Source of the DNA: Thermoplasmatales archaeon SW_10_69_26
GTDB taxonomy: Archaea > Thermoplasmatota > SW-10-69-26
DNA length: 64,000 nucleotides
NCBI GenBank assembly: GCA_003009755.1
Contig: PXUB01000030.1
Span: 1 to 64,000 of the forward strand
Direction: 5' to 3'
Position numbers and translations under genes: made by a program. Below are positions 8,972 to 17,310 of the stretch, piece after piece; position 1 is the first letter of the stretch, and each line of letters begins with the position of its first letter. Under the pieces are notes generated by a model. It was given only the letters and a program-made list of their open reading frames with translations. It was not told the DNA's origin and made no database searches.

Positions 8972-9356
8972 ATGAAACGGACGATCGCTGCTTTGGGGAT
9001 CTGTGCGCTGTCTGTTGGCTAGCTTCGCTCCTGCGAGTTCCGCGGCCTCGATGGAGGCAGAGGAGGACTCGGTTACCGTCGAAACGACCACGGCCGTCGG
9101 TGCTCCGCTCGGCATCACTGTCGGTGGATCCGAGGACCGGGTGTCGTTCGAAGTGGTCTACGATGGCGAACGCGCAGCCGTGGGCTGTGACACCATCAGC
9201 GAGTGCGTCGACGAACTGATCGTGATCGGTGGCGACCTCGCCGACATCGTGCTGCAACTCGCGTCCGACATCATCCAGGCGGTCAAGGACGCGTGCGGTC
9301 ACTACTGCGATCGCATCGTCGATCCCCCGCCGGTCGAGCACATCATCGACGTCTAG
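8972..9356 (+). pseudogene. small secreted protein with an apparent one-base frameshift in its signal peptide
   Basis: The ATG at 8972 opens MKRTIAALG and then runs into a stop after 16 codons. Dropping one G from the GGGG run at 8995-8998 joins it to the long frame that ends at 9356. That gives a textbook signal peptide (MKRTIAALGSVRCLLASF, then APASSAAS) and a mature domain of about 100 residues. The mature part is acidic, with four cysteines (GCDTISECV, DACGHYCDR). Without correction, the only start is the GTG at 9003. This is either a sequencing error or a recent mutation. I do not recognise the family. Confidence 0.55.
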
Positions 9357-9460
9357 GTCGTCAAGGCCTAGTTCCTGCTAGGGGCTGGGTAGCCGTCGCG
9401 AGCGGCGGGATCTCCCGCCGCGCTTCCTCTCCTTCTTTCCTACCCTGACCTGAAGATGAG

Positions 9461-9802
9461 ATCCCCCGGTGCGGGGAGTAGTCCCCGTTCTGTTGCCCGA
9501 TCGCGAGGATCGGACGGCGGCATTCGTCTGTGCGTCCCACTTGCCCCTCGCCGCGGACACCTCGACGGGGCGGTTCGGACTTGCTCCGGGGAGCCCGGCA
9601 CGTTTCATCCGTTCCACCGTCGTCGTCGGGGGCTTTCCCCCGTCATCCCGTGACGGTGGCGGTGTCGTTTCTGCTCCGGCTCGCGAGGTCTCCCCCACCC
9701 GGCCTTGTCGCCGGTCCCGGTCCTCGGTGAGCGGGGACCTTCCTCGGTTCGGACCGCGGCGAAGCCGCGGGAACCGTTGGCCGCCCTCCCGCTCCGGGGG
9801 AT
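9461..9802 (-). ncRNA. rnpB: RNase P RNA, archaeal type
   Basis: The catalytic RNA that trims tRNA 5' ends. On the minus strand the conserved blocks appear in order: GAGGAAGGTCCCC (9745-9733), GAGCAAGTCCGAACC-like in the specificity domain, GACGAATGCCGCC (9528-9516), and ACAGAA (9493-9488). Helix P4 forms between GTCCCC (9738-9733) and GGGGAC (9486-9481). The closing helix P1 pairs ATCCCCCGG (9802-9794) with CCGGGGGAT (9469-9461). The length of 342 nt is normal. Long hairpins such as CCGCGGCgaaGCCGCGG near 9757-9773 match P3-like and specificity-domain stems. Ends are set by P1 and may be off by a few bases. Confidence 0.9.
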
Positions 9803-9822
9803 CCCCTGGTAGTCGGACCTGT

Positions 9823-9830
9823 GGTATAGC
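9823..9830 (-). promoter_or_regulatory. TATA box of the RNase P RNA gene
   Basis: GGTATAGC on the plus strand (GCTATACC on the coding strand), preceded by a purine-rich GAAACG as a possible BRE. Its centre lies about 25 nt before the first base of P1. Confidence 0.65.
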
Positions 9831-9897
9831 CGTTTCGTCCCGAACGGGTCAAGGCAGTGCCCCCGAGGATCGAGACGGCGCCTGGCCGTGGGTGTCC

Positions 9898-10401
9898 TCA
9901 GGCGAGCTCTCGCCGGTACCGCAGCCAGGCCAGCTCGCTCTCGCGCGCCCAGTCGTACGGTGCCGGTCCCTCCGCCTCGAACCCCAGCGAGGACAGCATC
10001 CCGCGCGAGGCCTCGTTCTTCGCCCACGTGACGGCGACGACCTCGCGCGCCCCGTCCTCCGCTGCCCGGTCGATCAACCGACGCCCGATCGCCTTGCCGA
10101 GCCCCTGGCCGCGCTCGAGCAGGTAAACGGCCCACCAGGCCCGGCCCTCCTCGATCGGGCCCAGACCGGCGAGACCGATCGTCTCACCCGTCCGTTGCAC
10201 GTCGAAGATGGACCAACCCTCGTCCAGCCGACGGTGCCAGAGGCCGCCGATGGTCTCCATGGCCTCCTCGGGATCGTCCCGCTCGGTCCAGCCCATGCCT
10301 CGGCGCGTCTGCGGGTCACAGAACACGGTCGAGACGAGCGCCTCGAGCTCGGTCTCACCGGCGACGGGGGCCAGCGTCAGCTCGCCTTCGTCTTCCGGCA
10401 T
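9898..10401 (-). CDS. GNAT family N-acetyltransferase
   Basis: 167 residues with the GNAT fold. Motif A, the acetyl-CoA pyrophosphate loop, is ERGQGLGKAIGRRLID, following AWWAVYLL on strand 4. The C-terminal part has the usual AKNEASRGMLSSLGFEAEG. This places it in the RimJ/RimL-like group that acetylates protein N-termini or small amines; the acceptor is unknown. Its ATG lies 25 nt inside the 3' end of the upstream gene at 10377, so the two are translationally coupled. Confidence 0.85.
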   Translation of the reverse strand: MPEDEGELTLAPVAGETELEALVSTVFCDPQTRRGMGWTERDDPEEAMETIGGLWHRRLDEGWSIFDVQRTGETIGLAGLGPIEEGRAWWAVYLLERGQGLGKAIGRRLIDRAAEDGAREVVAVTWAKNEASRGMLSSLGFEAEGPAPYDWARESELAWLRYRRELA

Positions 10402-11144
10402 TGACGGCGCACGGCCTCCGCCAGCGTCAGCGCCCCCGTCGCGACCTTGCCCGCCAGCGTGCTGGAGATCGTGACGGCGCCGTCGGACTGCTTGCGGGAG
10501 CGGCGCTGGATCTCGCGGATCTCGCCCGGCGGCACGTCGATCGGCTGCTGGGTCTCCACGAGCTCGCCGGCGGTCATCGCGATTACGCGCGCGGCGACCT
10601 TGTCGCGCTCGCCAGCGACCCGCTGCCGCGGCGGCGAGCTGCTCGTCTCGTCCACGAGCTCGACCAGGTGGCCGGCCTCGAGCACGCCGTTCACGATGCG
10701 GTCGCGCAGCGTCTGGGCTCCGTGCCCGACGCGCACGACGACCTCGGCATCCTCGTACCGATCGGCCAGGGCCTTCACCTCGTCCACGACCCTCTCGGGG
10801 TCGGCGGTGGAGCGCGTGGAGATCACGTGCCCGTCGGCGATCACGGCCAGCCCGGGCCGTTCCCCGGGATCGATCCCGATGACCAGCCGACCCACGTCCT
10901 CCAGGCCCCGCAAGAGACGGATCGTCTCCTCGACCGTCGCCTGCGGCGTCGAGTGAACCACGATCCGGTCGTGGCGGACGTCACCGCGTTCCTCTGCTGT
11001 CGTGATGACGACGTCCACCTCGTCGGGGATCGGAGACCCCGGCGAGATGCTCTCGAACGCCAGCTCCTCGGCTTGGAGGCGCTGGGAGAGGTCGTGGTAG
11101 GCGGCGAAGTCCTCCGTCATCAGCGCGATGGGGGGATGCGCCAC
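10377..11144 (-). CDS. archaeal RNase H-fold (RuvC-like) protein
   Basis: 255 residues. A segment near residue 90 (VIGIDPGERPGLAVI) has the first-strand signature of RNase H/RuvC-like nucleases, with the aspartate of IDPG as metal ligand. A second acidic strand (EDAEVVVRVGHGAQTLRDRI) and a C-terminal VAARVIAMTAGE helix follow. The N-terminal 80 residues resemble a small alpha/beta domain. It resembles conserved archaeal proteins of unknown role; nuclease activity is inferred. It is divergent from radB across a 128-bp shared promoter region and coupled to the GNAT gene downstream. Confidence 0.6.
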   Translation of the reverse strand: MAHPPIALMTEDFAAYHDLSQRLQAEELAFESISPGSPIPDEVDVVITTAEERGDVRHDRIVVHSTPQATVEETIRLLRGLEDVGRLVIGIDPGERPGLAVIADGHVISTRSTADPERVVDEVKALADRYEDAEVVVRVGHGAQTLRDRIVNGVLEAGHLVELVDETSSSPPRQRVAGERDKVAARVIAMTAGELVETQQPIDVPPGEIREIQRRSRKQSDGAVTISSTLAGKVATGALTLAEAVRRQCRKTKAS

Positions 11145-11209
11145 GGTACCACGATGGGTGCCCCCCTACCAAAAACCCCCTGGTCCAGGTCCCGTTCTGA
11201 CGTGCATCC

Positions 11210-11219
11210 GTATATAAGC
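11210..11219 (+). promoter_or_regulatory. TATA box of radB
   Basis: GTATATAAGC, the best TATA match in the window. Its centre is about 58 nt before the radB start codon, so unlike most genes here radB should have a leader of about 30 nt. That leader can fold into the hairpin at 11227-11256. Confidence 0.75.
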
Positions 11220-11226
11220 GGTCGGC

Positions 11227-11256
11227 GTGGCTGCCGGAGAGGCTTCTTCCGGCCAC
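11227..11256 (+). promoter_or_regulatory. hairpin at or near the start of the radB leader
   Basis: GTGG-CTG-CCGG pairs with CCGG-CCAC around an 11-nt loop, with a three-base bulge. The predicted transcript start near 11241 falls inside the hairpin, so it may act as DNA (an operator) rather than as RNA. Confidence 0.35.
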
Positions 11257-11272
11257 GCCGCCAGCTCCAGCC

Positions 11273-11896
11273 GTGGCCGTGATCGAAACCGGGATCGAGG
11301 CCCTCGACGAGCGCCTGGACGGGCTGCCGGCCGGCACCCTCGCGCAAGTCTACGGGCCCGCGGGTTCGGGCAAGTCCTCGCTCGCCCTAACGATCGCCCG
11401 CGAGGTGACGCCCTGCTGCCTCGTCCTCGCCGAGCGGCTGCACCGTCGGCGGGTCATCGAGGTGATCGAGCCGGTGGCCGAGGAGGTGCTCGTGGCGCGG
11501 CCCGGCGACCTGGCTGCCCAGGACGAGGCCCTGCAGAAGGCCAGCGACCTGCTCGCCGCAGGGCGCGTGCGAGCCGTCGTGCTCGACAGCCTCACCTTCC
11601 TCTACCGCTTCGCTCGCGGCTCGTCGACGGACGCGCTCGCGCGGTTGTTCGACGAGCTCGGCTGGCTGCACGAGGCGGCCCGCGAGGGCGGGGGTCTGGC
11701 CCTCGTCACCAACCAGGTCAAGGGCGGCCAGGACCCCCAGCCGATCGGCGGTCCGGGGGTGCGCCACGTCAGCGACGTCATCCTGCGCCTCGAGCAAAGC
11801 GAGGGGGCCTGGCGACGACTGGAGCTGGAGAAGCACCCGTTCGAGGCGGCCGGGTGCGCCTTCGACGTCAAGGTCACGCGGAACGGGCTACGGTGA
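11273..11896 (+). CDS. radB: DNA repair and recombination protein RadB
   Basis: A RadA paralogue found in euryarchaea, thought to help load or regulate RadA filaments. Walker A is GPAGSGKSS (about residues 29-37), Walker B is VRAVVLDSLTFLYR (about 101-114), and the TNQVK of the L2 region follows. The protein is 207 residues, lacking RadA's N-terminal DNA-binding domain, as RadB does. The GTG start has no clear ribosome site. It is divergent from the RNase H-fold gene. Confidence 0.92.
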   Translation: MAVIETGIEALDERLDGLPAGTLAQVYGPAGSGKSSLALTIAREVTPCCLVLAERLHRRRVIEVIEPVAEEVLVARPGDLAAQDEALQKASDLLAAGRVRAVVLDSLTFLYRFARGSSTDALARLFDELGWLHEAAREGGGLALVTNQVKGGQDPQPIGGPGVRHVSDVILRLEQSEGAWRRLELEKHPFEAAGCAFDVKVTRNGLR

Positions 11897-12046
11897 GGCT
11901 ACCGTGCGGTATCCTCCTCTCGCTGCCGCTCTGTGGAGGCTTTGTGTCTCGGTGGTTGGCTGCGTGTCCTCTGCCCATCTCTGTGCACTGCCGATTTCAC
12001 GTCGTGACGGGAACACTGATACGGGGCCCTGCCAACGGTTCACACG

Positions 12047-12730
12047 ATGCACGGGTTGGCGGTGTGGTTCGGAACGCTTGTCGCGGATGGCCCACTCGAT
12101 CGCGTCACCGAGGTCCTCGGGAGCCTCGCCGGGGGCAGCCCCGGAGGCACTACGCCTGCTCCCCCGACCGGGACCGAGGTCGTGCCCGAGCTATCGGCTG
12201 GGATCGCGCTGGCTTCGTTCGCGATGACGGCGGCGAAGAACGTGCTCGAACACGACACACGCCAGAAGATGTTCGAGTACATCTGGGAAGCCGGGGCCGT
12301 CCACCTCCGCCAGCTGGCCCAGACCCTCGATCTGTCGACGACCAACGCCACCTGGCATCTCGACAAGCTCGTCGACGCGGACCTGATCGGCGAGGTCAAG
12401 GTCAACGGCTACCGCATGTACTACCCGCGCGGAGCCGGTCGCCTGCTCCGCGAGCAGTGCCTCGTCGCCGGGCAGATCCAAAGCGAGAACGCCCGGGCCA
12501 TCATCGACTACGTCGCCGACAATCCCGGCAGCCACCAGCGCGCCATCGCTCGCGCGCTCGACGTCAACCACGGCACCGCCCGCTGGCATCTGTCCCGTCT
12601 CGAGGAGGCCGACCTGCTCGAGTCCCGTCAAGAGGGCCGCGTGACCGCCTACCGCCTCACGTCCCACGCCGAGCGCGTCCTCGACGAGCTTCCCCCCCGC
12701 CAGCTGCAAGAGGGCGTCCCGCTGGCCTGA
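12047..12730 (+). CDS. two-domain winged-helix regulator with hydrophobic N-terminus
   Basis: Two tandem winged-helix domains: one near residues 70-125 (LAQTLDLSTTNATWHLDKL) and one near 145-205 (IARALDVNHGTARWHLSRL). The first 65 residues are hydrophobic or proline/glycine rich with a weak membrane segment (ELSAGIALASFAMTAAK). It may be membrane-tethered like its relative at 13385-14143, which shares the layout and the 'LDVNHGT' recognition helix. Regulated genes are unknown. CTGATACG at 12016-12023 lies 27 nt before the ATG, so it is probably leaderless. Confidence 0.75.
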   Translation: MHGLAVWFGTLVADGPLDRVTEVLGSLAGGSPGGTTPAPPTGTEVVPELSAGIALASFAMTAAKNVLEHDTRQKMFEYIWEAGAVHLRQLAQTLDLSTTNATWHLDKLVDADLIGEVKVNGYRMYYPRGAGRLLREQCLVAGQIQSENARAIIDYVADNPGSHQRAIARALDVNHGTARWHLSRLEEADLLESRQEGRVTAYRLTSHAERVLDELPPRQLQEGVPLA

Positions 12731-13165
12731 TCACTCGGGGCTGCCGTCCGCCGAGAGGTCGTCGCCGATCACGTGCCGCAGCCGCGAGCCCAGGCTGTCC
12801 CCGTGCGGGTCCGCGCAAGCGTCCTTCACCCAGTCGAAGATCGGCAACCGCTGGCTGTGCGCCTCGCCCTCCAGCTCGACCGCCAGGTTCTCGTCGCCCT
12901 CGACCCACTCGCCGCCCACCGACCGGATCAGGGTCTCGCCGACGTAGCCGCCGATCGACAGGTACAGGCTCGGGGTCAGGTCGTGGTCCTGCCTGTGGAC
13001 CTCCGTGAGGAACACGTCCATGAGGGGGATCGAGCCCGGATCGAAGTCCAGGTGGAGGTCGAAATCGGCCTCGACCTTGGCCACGAACAGCGACACGACC
13101 TTCCCTAGCTGGTCCACCCGGTCCTCGACGCTCGGGAGTCCCCCGCCCTGGCCCCGTTGGCTCAT
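12731..13165 (-). CDS. hypothetical acidic protein
   Basis: 144 residues, no signal peptide or membrane segment. The sequence looks folded, with a predicted helix (VEDRVDQLGKVVSLFVAKVE), a strand-rich centre (SLYLSIGGYVGETLIRSVGG) and a motif PIFDWVKDAC near the end. I do not recognise the family. The ATG at 13165 is chosen over upstream starts because GTACTAAGG at 13188-13196 reads as a TATA box 27 nt away. It is tail-to-tail with the winged-helix gene, stops adjacent. Confidence 0.65.
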   Translation of the reverse strand: MSQRGQGGGLPSVEDRVDQLGKVVSLFVAKVEADFDLHLDFDPGSIPLMDVFLTEVHRQDHDLTPSLYLSIGGYVGETLIRSVGGEWVEGDENLAVELEGEAHSQRLPIFDWVKDACADPHGDSLGSRLRHVIGDDLSADGSPE

Positions 13166-13384
13166 CGAGAGGGACTCTCCAGGTTCCGTACTAAGGTCCT
13201 TGGTCACCTCCCCTCGGGGGCCGGTGACGTCCGTACGCAAGGGGGAGGAGGGTACCGGCCATCGGCCAGCGAGCAGAGCCCGGTCCGGGCGGCGCCGTCG
13301 CTGCCGCTGGGCGGGGGATCGACGCCGGAGGGAGGAGAGGAAGACGCGGGGCCGGCCCCCGCGTGCAGGACGGATGGACCCCGA

Positions 13385-14143
13385 TCAGGCCGCCGCGGCC
13401 CCGGTCTCGGCGCCGTCGGGGACGGCCTCGGCATCCGGCTTCCCGATCACGTTGGCGCCCAGGTCCGTCAGGTAGTACTGGTTGGAGTTCTCGCGCTTGA
13501 TCTCCATCAGCAGATCCGTCTTCAGCATCTTGCGCAAGTGCCAGCGGACCGTCCCGTGGTTCACATCGAGGGCACGGGCGATCTGGCGCTGGTGGGCGCC
13601 CGGCTCGGTGGCCACGTACTCGAGGACCGCCTGGGCGTTGTCGTTGCGCAGCACCGCGCTGGCCATCGCCTCACGCTTGGAGTCCTGACCGCCCTCGACC
13701 GGGTAGAACACCTTGTAGCCCTCCAGCTTCTTGCCGCGGACGAGATCGGCGTCCTCCAGCTTACGCAGGTGCCATAGCACGTTCGTCGTCGACAGATCCA
13801 GCTCGTCGGCGATCGCCCGCAAGTGCAGCCCCGGTTTGTCGTTCAACAGCTCGAAGATCCCGTTGCGGGTCTCGTTCTCGAGGACGTTCTCCCGCGTGAC
13901 GAACTTCGCTCCCCCGCGGAACGCCAACCACGCCCCCAACCCGGCGACGGCGGCGCCCGCGAGGGCGCCCATGCCGAAGGCCGGATCGGACACCACATCC
14001 ACTGGATCGGCCGGCAGCGGACCGGGTCCGTCGCTGCCGACACCGCCGTCGACTCCGGTGTCCGTCCCCGGTTCCGCGACCGCGACCGTCGCGAGTCCCA
14101 CGACCGCCAAGATGACCATTACCGACGCGAGCCTGCGCATCAT
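13385..14143 (-). CDS. membrane-anchored regulator with two winged-helix domains
   Basis: An N-terminal signal-anchor (LASVMVILAVVGLATVAVA) is followed by a short glycine/proline segment and a second hydrophobic stretch (FGMGALAGAAVAGLGAWLAF). A first winged helix (about 95-150, ADELDLSTTNVLWHLRKL) and a second (about 175-235, IARALDVNHGTVRWHLRKM) follow. The two hydrophobic segments would place a short loop outside and the DNA-binding part in the cytoplasm. It is a paralogue of 12047-12730. The ATG at 14143 lies 27 nt from CTTAAG at 14167-14172; a GTG at 14149 also exists. A GC-rich hairpin downstream (GCGGGG/CCCCGC near 13354-13370) may end transcription. Confidence 0.75.
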   Translation of the reverse strand: MMRRLASVMVILAVVGLATVAVAEPGTDTGVDGGVGSDGPGPLPADPVDVVSDPAFGMGALAGAAVAGLGAWLAFRGGAKFVTRENVLENETRNGIFELLNDKPGLHLRAIADELDLSTTNVLWHLRKLEDADLVRGKKLEGYKVFYPVEGGQDSKREAMASAVLRNDNAQAVLEYVATEPGAHQRQIARALDVNHGTVRWHLRKMLKTDLLMEIKRENSNQYYLTDLGANVIGKPDAEAVPDGAETGAAAA

Positions 14144-14310
14144 CCACACTCCCCCACCCCCCCTTTCTTAAGGCTTGCCGCACCGCACGGATGCCCAGTT
14201 CCGCGACCGAGGATCGGCCTGCGTCGGCTCGGCCCGCCCCCGGGGCCCTGGGGTCGGTTCGGGGCTTCTCGACGCAGCCTTTAGAACCCCCTCCCCCTTA
14301 ACGCGAGACG

Positions 14311-16497
14311 GTGCGGATCGCAGACCTTCCCCTGGACCCCGAGATCCAGGACGTCTTCCAGACGGCCGGCTTCGACGAGCTGTACCCCAGCCAGGTCGAG
14401 GCCGCCCCGCTCGCGTGCGAGGGGAACAGCGTCGTGTGCGCTGTCCCGACGGCCAGCGGCAAGACGCTGGTCGCCCAGATGGCGCTGTTGCAGCAAGCCA
14501 TGCAGGGCCGCAAAGGCATCTACATCGTGCCGCTGCGCGCCCTCGCCAGCGAGAAGCACCGCGAGCTGGAGGAGCTGGCCGAGCCGCTGGGCCTGAACGT
14601 CCGCCTGGCGATGGGCGACCTCGACGGTCCCACGCCCGACCTGGGCGACTTCGACGTCCTCGTGTGCACGAGCGAGAAGGCCGACTCGCTGCTGCGCTCG
14701 CGCTCGCACTGGCTCGACAAGCTCGGCTGCGTTGTAGCCGACGAGGTCCACCTGTTGCACGACCCCTCGCGCGGCCCGACGCTCGAGGTCCTGTTGACCC
14801 GGTTCCGCCACCTGATGCCCGACGCCCAGATCGTGGCCCTGTCCGCGACGGTCGAGAACAGCGTCGAGATCGCCGAGTGGCTCGACGCCGAGCACGTCAA
14901 ATCCGACTGGCGGCCCGTCGACCTCAAAGAGGGCGTGCTGCACGACGGCGAGATCTGGTTCACCGACGACAGCACGCGCGAGGTCCCCGCGAAGACCGAC
15001 CAGCTCGACGCCCTCGTCCAGGACACGCTCGACGAGGGCGGCCAGATCATCACGTTCGTCAACTCGCGCAAGCGCGCCGAGAGCGTCGCCGAACGCATCG
15101 GACCCCTCGTCCAAGAGCACCTCGACGCCGACAACGTGCAGGAGCTCACGGACGCGGCGGGCCGGCTGCGCGCCGGCCGCACCGATCCCGGCCAGGAACG
15201 CCTGGCCGAGATGATCGGCCAAGGCTCGGCCTTCCACCACGCCGGCCTCGACAACGACGACCGCACGCTCGTCGAGGATCGGTTCCTCGACCAGCACCTG
15301 CGCTTCGTCGCCGCCACGCCGACGCTGGCGGCCGGCCTCAACATGCCCGCCCGTCGCGTCGTCATCCTGGATCTGGACCGCTACGAGTCCAACCGCGGCC
15401 GCGTGCCGATCCCGGTGCTCGAGTACAAGCAGATGGCCGGCCGCGCCGGACGGCCCCAGTACGACCCCTACGGCGAGGCCGTCACGGTCGCCGACACGAT
15501 GGACCGCCGCGAGGAGATCCAGTTCCGCTACCTGTTGGCCGACCCCGAGGCGATCGAGTCCAAGCTCGCCCAGGACTGGGCGCTGCGCGTCCACATCCTG
15601 GCCACGATCGCCAGCGGGTACGCCAGCACCGAGCAGGGCGTCCACGAGTTCGTCAAACGCACCTTCTACGCGCAGCAATCCGAGTCCTGGACCATCGAGC
15701 ACCGCGTCGAGAAGACGCTGGACTTCCTGCGGGAGGAGAGCTTCGTCGAGGAGGACGACGGCCTCGAGGCCACCCGCTTCGGCTCGCTCACCTCCGAGCT
15801 GTACATCGACCCGGCCAGCGCCGTCATCCTGCGCCAGGGCGTCGAAGCCGCCCCCGTCGACCCGCATCCGATGCAGCTGTTGCACACCGTGTGCGCCACG
15901 CCCGACATGAACAACCTCTACATGCGGCGCTCGGACGTCGGTATCGAGGAGCGAGCCGTCGAGCTCGAGGACAAGGTGCTCGTGCCCTACCACGAGCGCG
16001 CCAGCTTCGAGGAGTATTGCTCGGAGGTCAAGACGGCGATGCTCCTCCACGACTGGATCGAGGAGAAGACCAACGAGCAGCTGTACGAGCGCTACGGCGC
16101 CTACAGCGGCGACGTCAACTACCGCGTCCAGGACACGCGCTGGCTGCTGCAGGCTGCTCAGGACCTGGCTCGGTTGTTCAACGACGACGCCGAGCGCCCG
16201 ATCCACAAGCTCTCCTTGCGGGTCCGCCACGGCGCCAAGCAACAGCTGCTCCCGCTGCTCGAGCTCGAGGGCCTGGGGCGCTACCGCGCCCGGCAACTGT
16301 ACAAACACGGCGTCAAGGACAAGGCCGACCTCACGGAGGCCGAGGCCCAACAGCTCGTCAACATCCGAGGCCTGGGGCCCAAGATCGTCGAACGCATCAA
16401 ACGCCAGCTCGGCGAGGACGTCGGCGAGATGCCCGAACCCGACCGCGAACAGCCCGAGATGGAGGGGCAGATGCACCTTGGCCACTACGACGAGTGA
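14311..16497 (+). CDS. hel308: ATP-dependent DNA helicase Hel308
   Basis: A Ski2-type superfamily 2 helicase that unwinds lagging strands at stalled forks. It carries the Q motif (FDELYPSQVEA), Walker A PTASGKT (about 46-52), DEVH (about 143-146), SATVEN, the motif V-VI region (TPTLAAGLNMPARRVV, then QMAGRAGRPQYD), and a C-terminal helix-hairpin-helix (LVNIRGLGPKIVERIKRQL). 728 residues is typical. The GTG start lies 28 nt after a TATA-like CCTTTAGAA (14278-14286). cgi121 follows, a pairing known from other euryarchaea. Confidence 0.95.
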   Translation: MRIADLPLDPEIQDVFQTAGFDELYPSQVEAAPLACEGNSVVCAVPTASGKTLVAQMALLQQAMQGRKGIYIVPLRALASEKHRELEELAEPLGLNVRLAMGDLDGPTPDLGDFDVLVCTSEKADSLLRSRSHWLDKLGCVVADEVHLLHDPSRGPTLEVLLTRFRHLMPDAQIVALSATVENSVEIAEWLDAEHVKSDWRPVDLKEGVLHDGEIWFTDDSTREVPAKTDQLDALVQDTLDEGGQIITFVNSRKRAESVAERIGPLVQEHLDADNVQELTDAAGRLRAGRTDPGQERLAEMIGQGSAFHHAGLDNDDRTLVEDRFLDQHLRFVAATPTLAAGLNMPARRVVILDLDRYESNRGRVPIPVLEYKQMAGRAGRPQYDPYGEAVTVADTMDRREEIQFRYLLADPEAIESKLAQDWALRVHILATIASGYASTEQGVHEFVKRTFYAQQSESWTIEHRVEKTLDFLREESFVEEDDGLEATRFGSLTSELYIDPASAVILRQGVEAAPVDPHPMQLLHTVCATPDMNNLYMRRSDVGIEERAVELEDKVLVPYHERASFEEYCSEVKTAMLLHDWIEEKTNEQLYERYGAYSGDVNYRVQDTRWLLQAAQDLARLFNDDAERPIHKLSLRVRHGAKQQLLPLLELEGLGRYRARQLYKHGVKDKADLTEAEAQQLVNIRGLGPKIVERIKRQLGEDVGEMPEPDREQPEMEGQMHLGHYDE

Positions 16498-16601
16498 CCC
16501 TCGCGCTGGCCGCCCGAGGAAGGAAAGGGACGACGATCAGCGAGGGACGAACGCGTTCGAGGGGGAGGACGACAGCGCCGGCCAGCCCTTCGGGCGCCGA
16601 C

Positions 16602-16683
16602 CTGAGGCGGGCGATCTCGGTGTCGCCGTCCGTCGGCAACCTGGGGTTGCCTTCCTCCGCCTCCTTGAGCTCACCTCGCTCAG
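16602..16683 (-). ncRNA. candidate structured RNA, copy B (short form)
   Basis: The minus strand reads CTGAGCGAGG, GGAGGAAGG, the hairpin GGCAACC-CCA-GGTTGCC, CGACGGAC, then ATCGCCCGCCTCAG. Every block matches copy A at 70-279 in order, while the hairpin arms differ from copy A in paired positions. It sits in the 255-bp gap between hel308 and cgi121. No TATA box is evident on either side, so it could be a cis element in that transcript on the plus strand or an independent RNA on the minus strand. Confidence 0.45.
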
Positions 16684-16752
16684 CCCGCCGCGCGGAGGTC
16701 ACTCGGCTGTGAGGGACGCGGCCGCCAACGGAACGCTCGACGCAGGAGGACG

Positions 16753-17310
16753 ATGGAGATGACGGTGGAACCGATGGGCCAACTCGATCCGCTCGCCGAC
16801 GAGATCGACACCCCGATCGTCGTCCAAGGTGCCCGCGGCACCGTCGAGCGCCCAGATCTCATCGATGCGCTGGCTCGCGCCAGCGGCGAGCACGCGGCCG
16901 ACCTGCAGGCGTTCGCGCCCGAGACCGTGTACGGCGCCGCCCACCTGGAAGCCGCCGCACGGCGCGCTCTGCGAGCCCACGAGCAGGACCGCGCGATCGC
17001 CCGCGATCTGGCCGTCGAGGTGGCCTGCTATGCTGCCGGCACCGACCAGATCGACGACGCCCTCGCCGCCGTCGGCGTGCCGGCCGAGGCTCGAGCGGTG
17101 GCGATCTGCAGCCTCGGCCAGGCGGCCGAGCCGGCGCTCGAGCAAGCCCTCGCCGAGCTCGGACTCGAACGCGACGACAGCGTCGTCCAGCGCGAGGAGC
17201 AGGCCCTGGCCACGATCGGCATCAGCGAGCCCATGCGCGAGCACGTGCCAGAGGACGAATGGGGAGATCTGGCAATCGAGCAGGTGGCGCTGCTCGACGC
17301 CGAGCGGTGA
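16753..17310 (+). CDS. cgi121: KEOPS complex subunit Cgi121
   Basis: KEOPS makes the N6-threonylcarbamoyl modification of A37 in ANN-decoding tRNAs; Cgi121 binds Bud32 and the tRNA tail. At 185 residues the protein has the family's layout: an N-terminal alpha/beta half with DLQAFAPETVYGAAHLEAA, the ARDLAVEVACYAAGTDQIDDAL segment, and a C-terminal domain. The ATG at 16753 has AGGAGG 7 nt upstream. The position after hel308 agrees with other euryarchaea. Kae1 and Bud32 are not in this window. Confidence 0.8.
   Translation: MEMTVEPMGQLDPLADEIDTPIVVQGARGTVERPDLIDALARASGEHAADLQAFAPETVYGAAHLEAAARRALRAHEQDRAIARDLAVEVACYAAGTDQIDDALAAVGVPAEARAVAICSLGQAAEPALEQALAELGLERDDSVVQREEQALATIGISEPMREHVPEDEWGDLAIEQVALLDAER

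Noticed and set aside
11899-11920. Partial copy of the array hub (ACCGTGCGGTATCCTCC) after radB
   Set aside because: The match is about 16 nt with no flanking GAGCATC arms or linker; it could be chance.
14281-16485. 734-codon minus-strand frame opposite hel308
   Set aside because: Antisense shadow of a helicase with all motifs intact.
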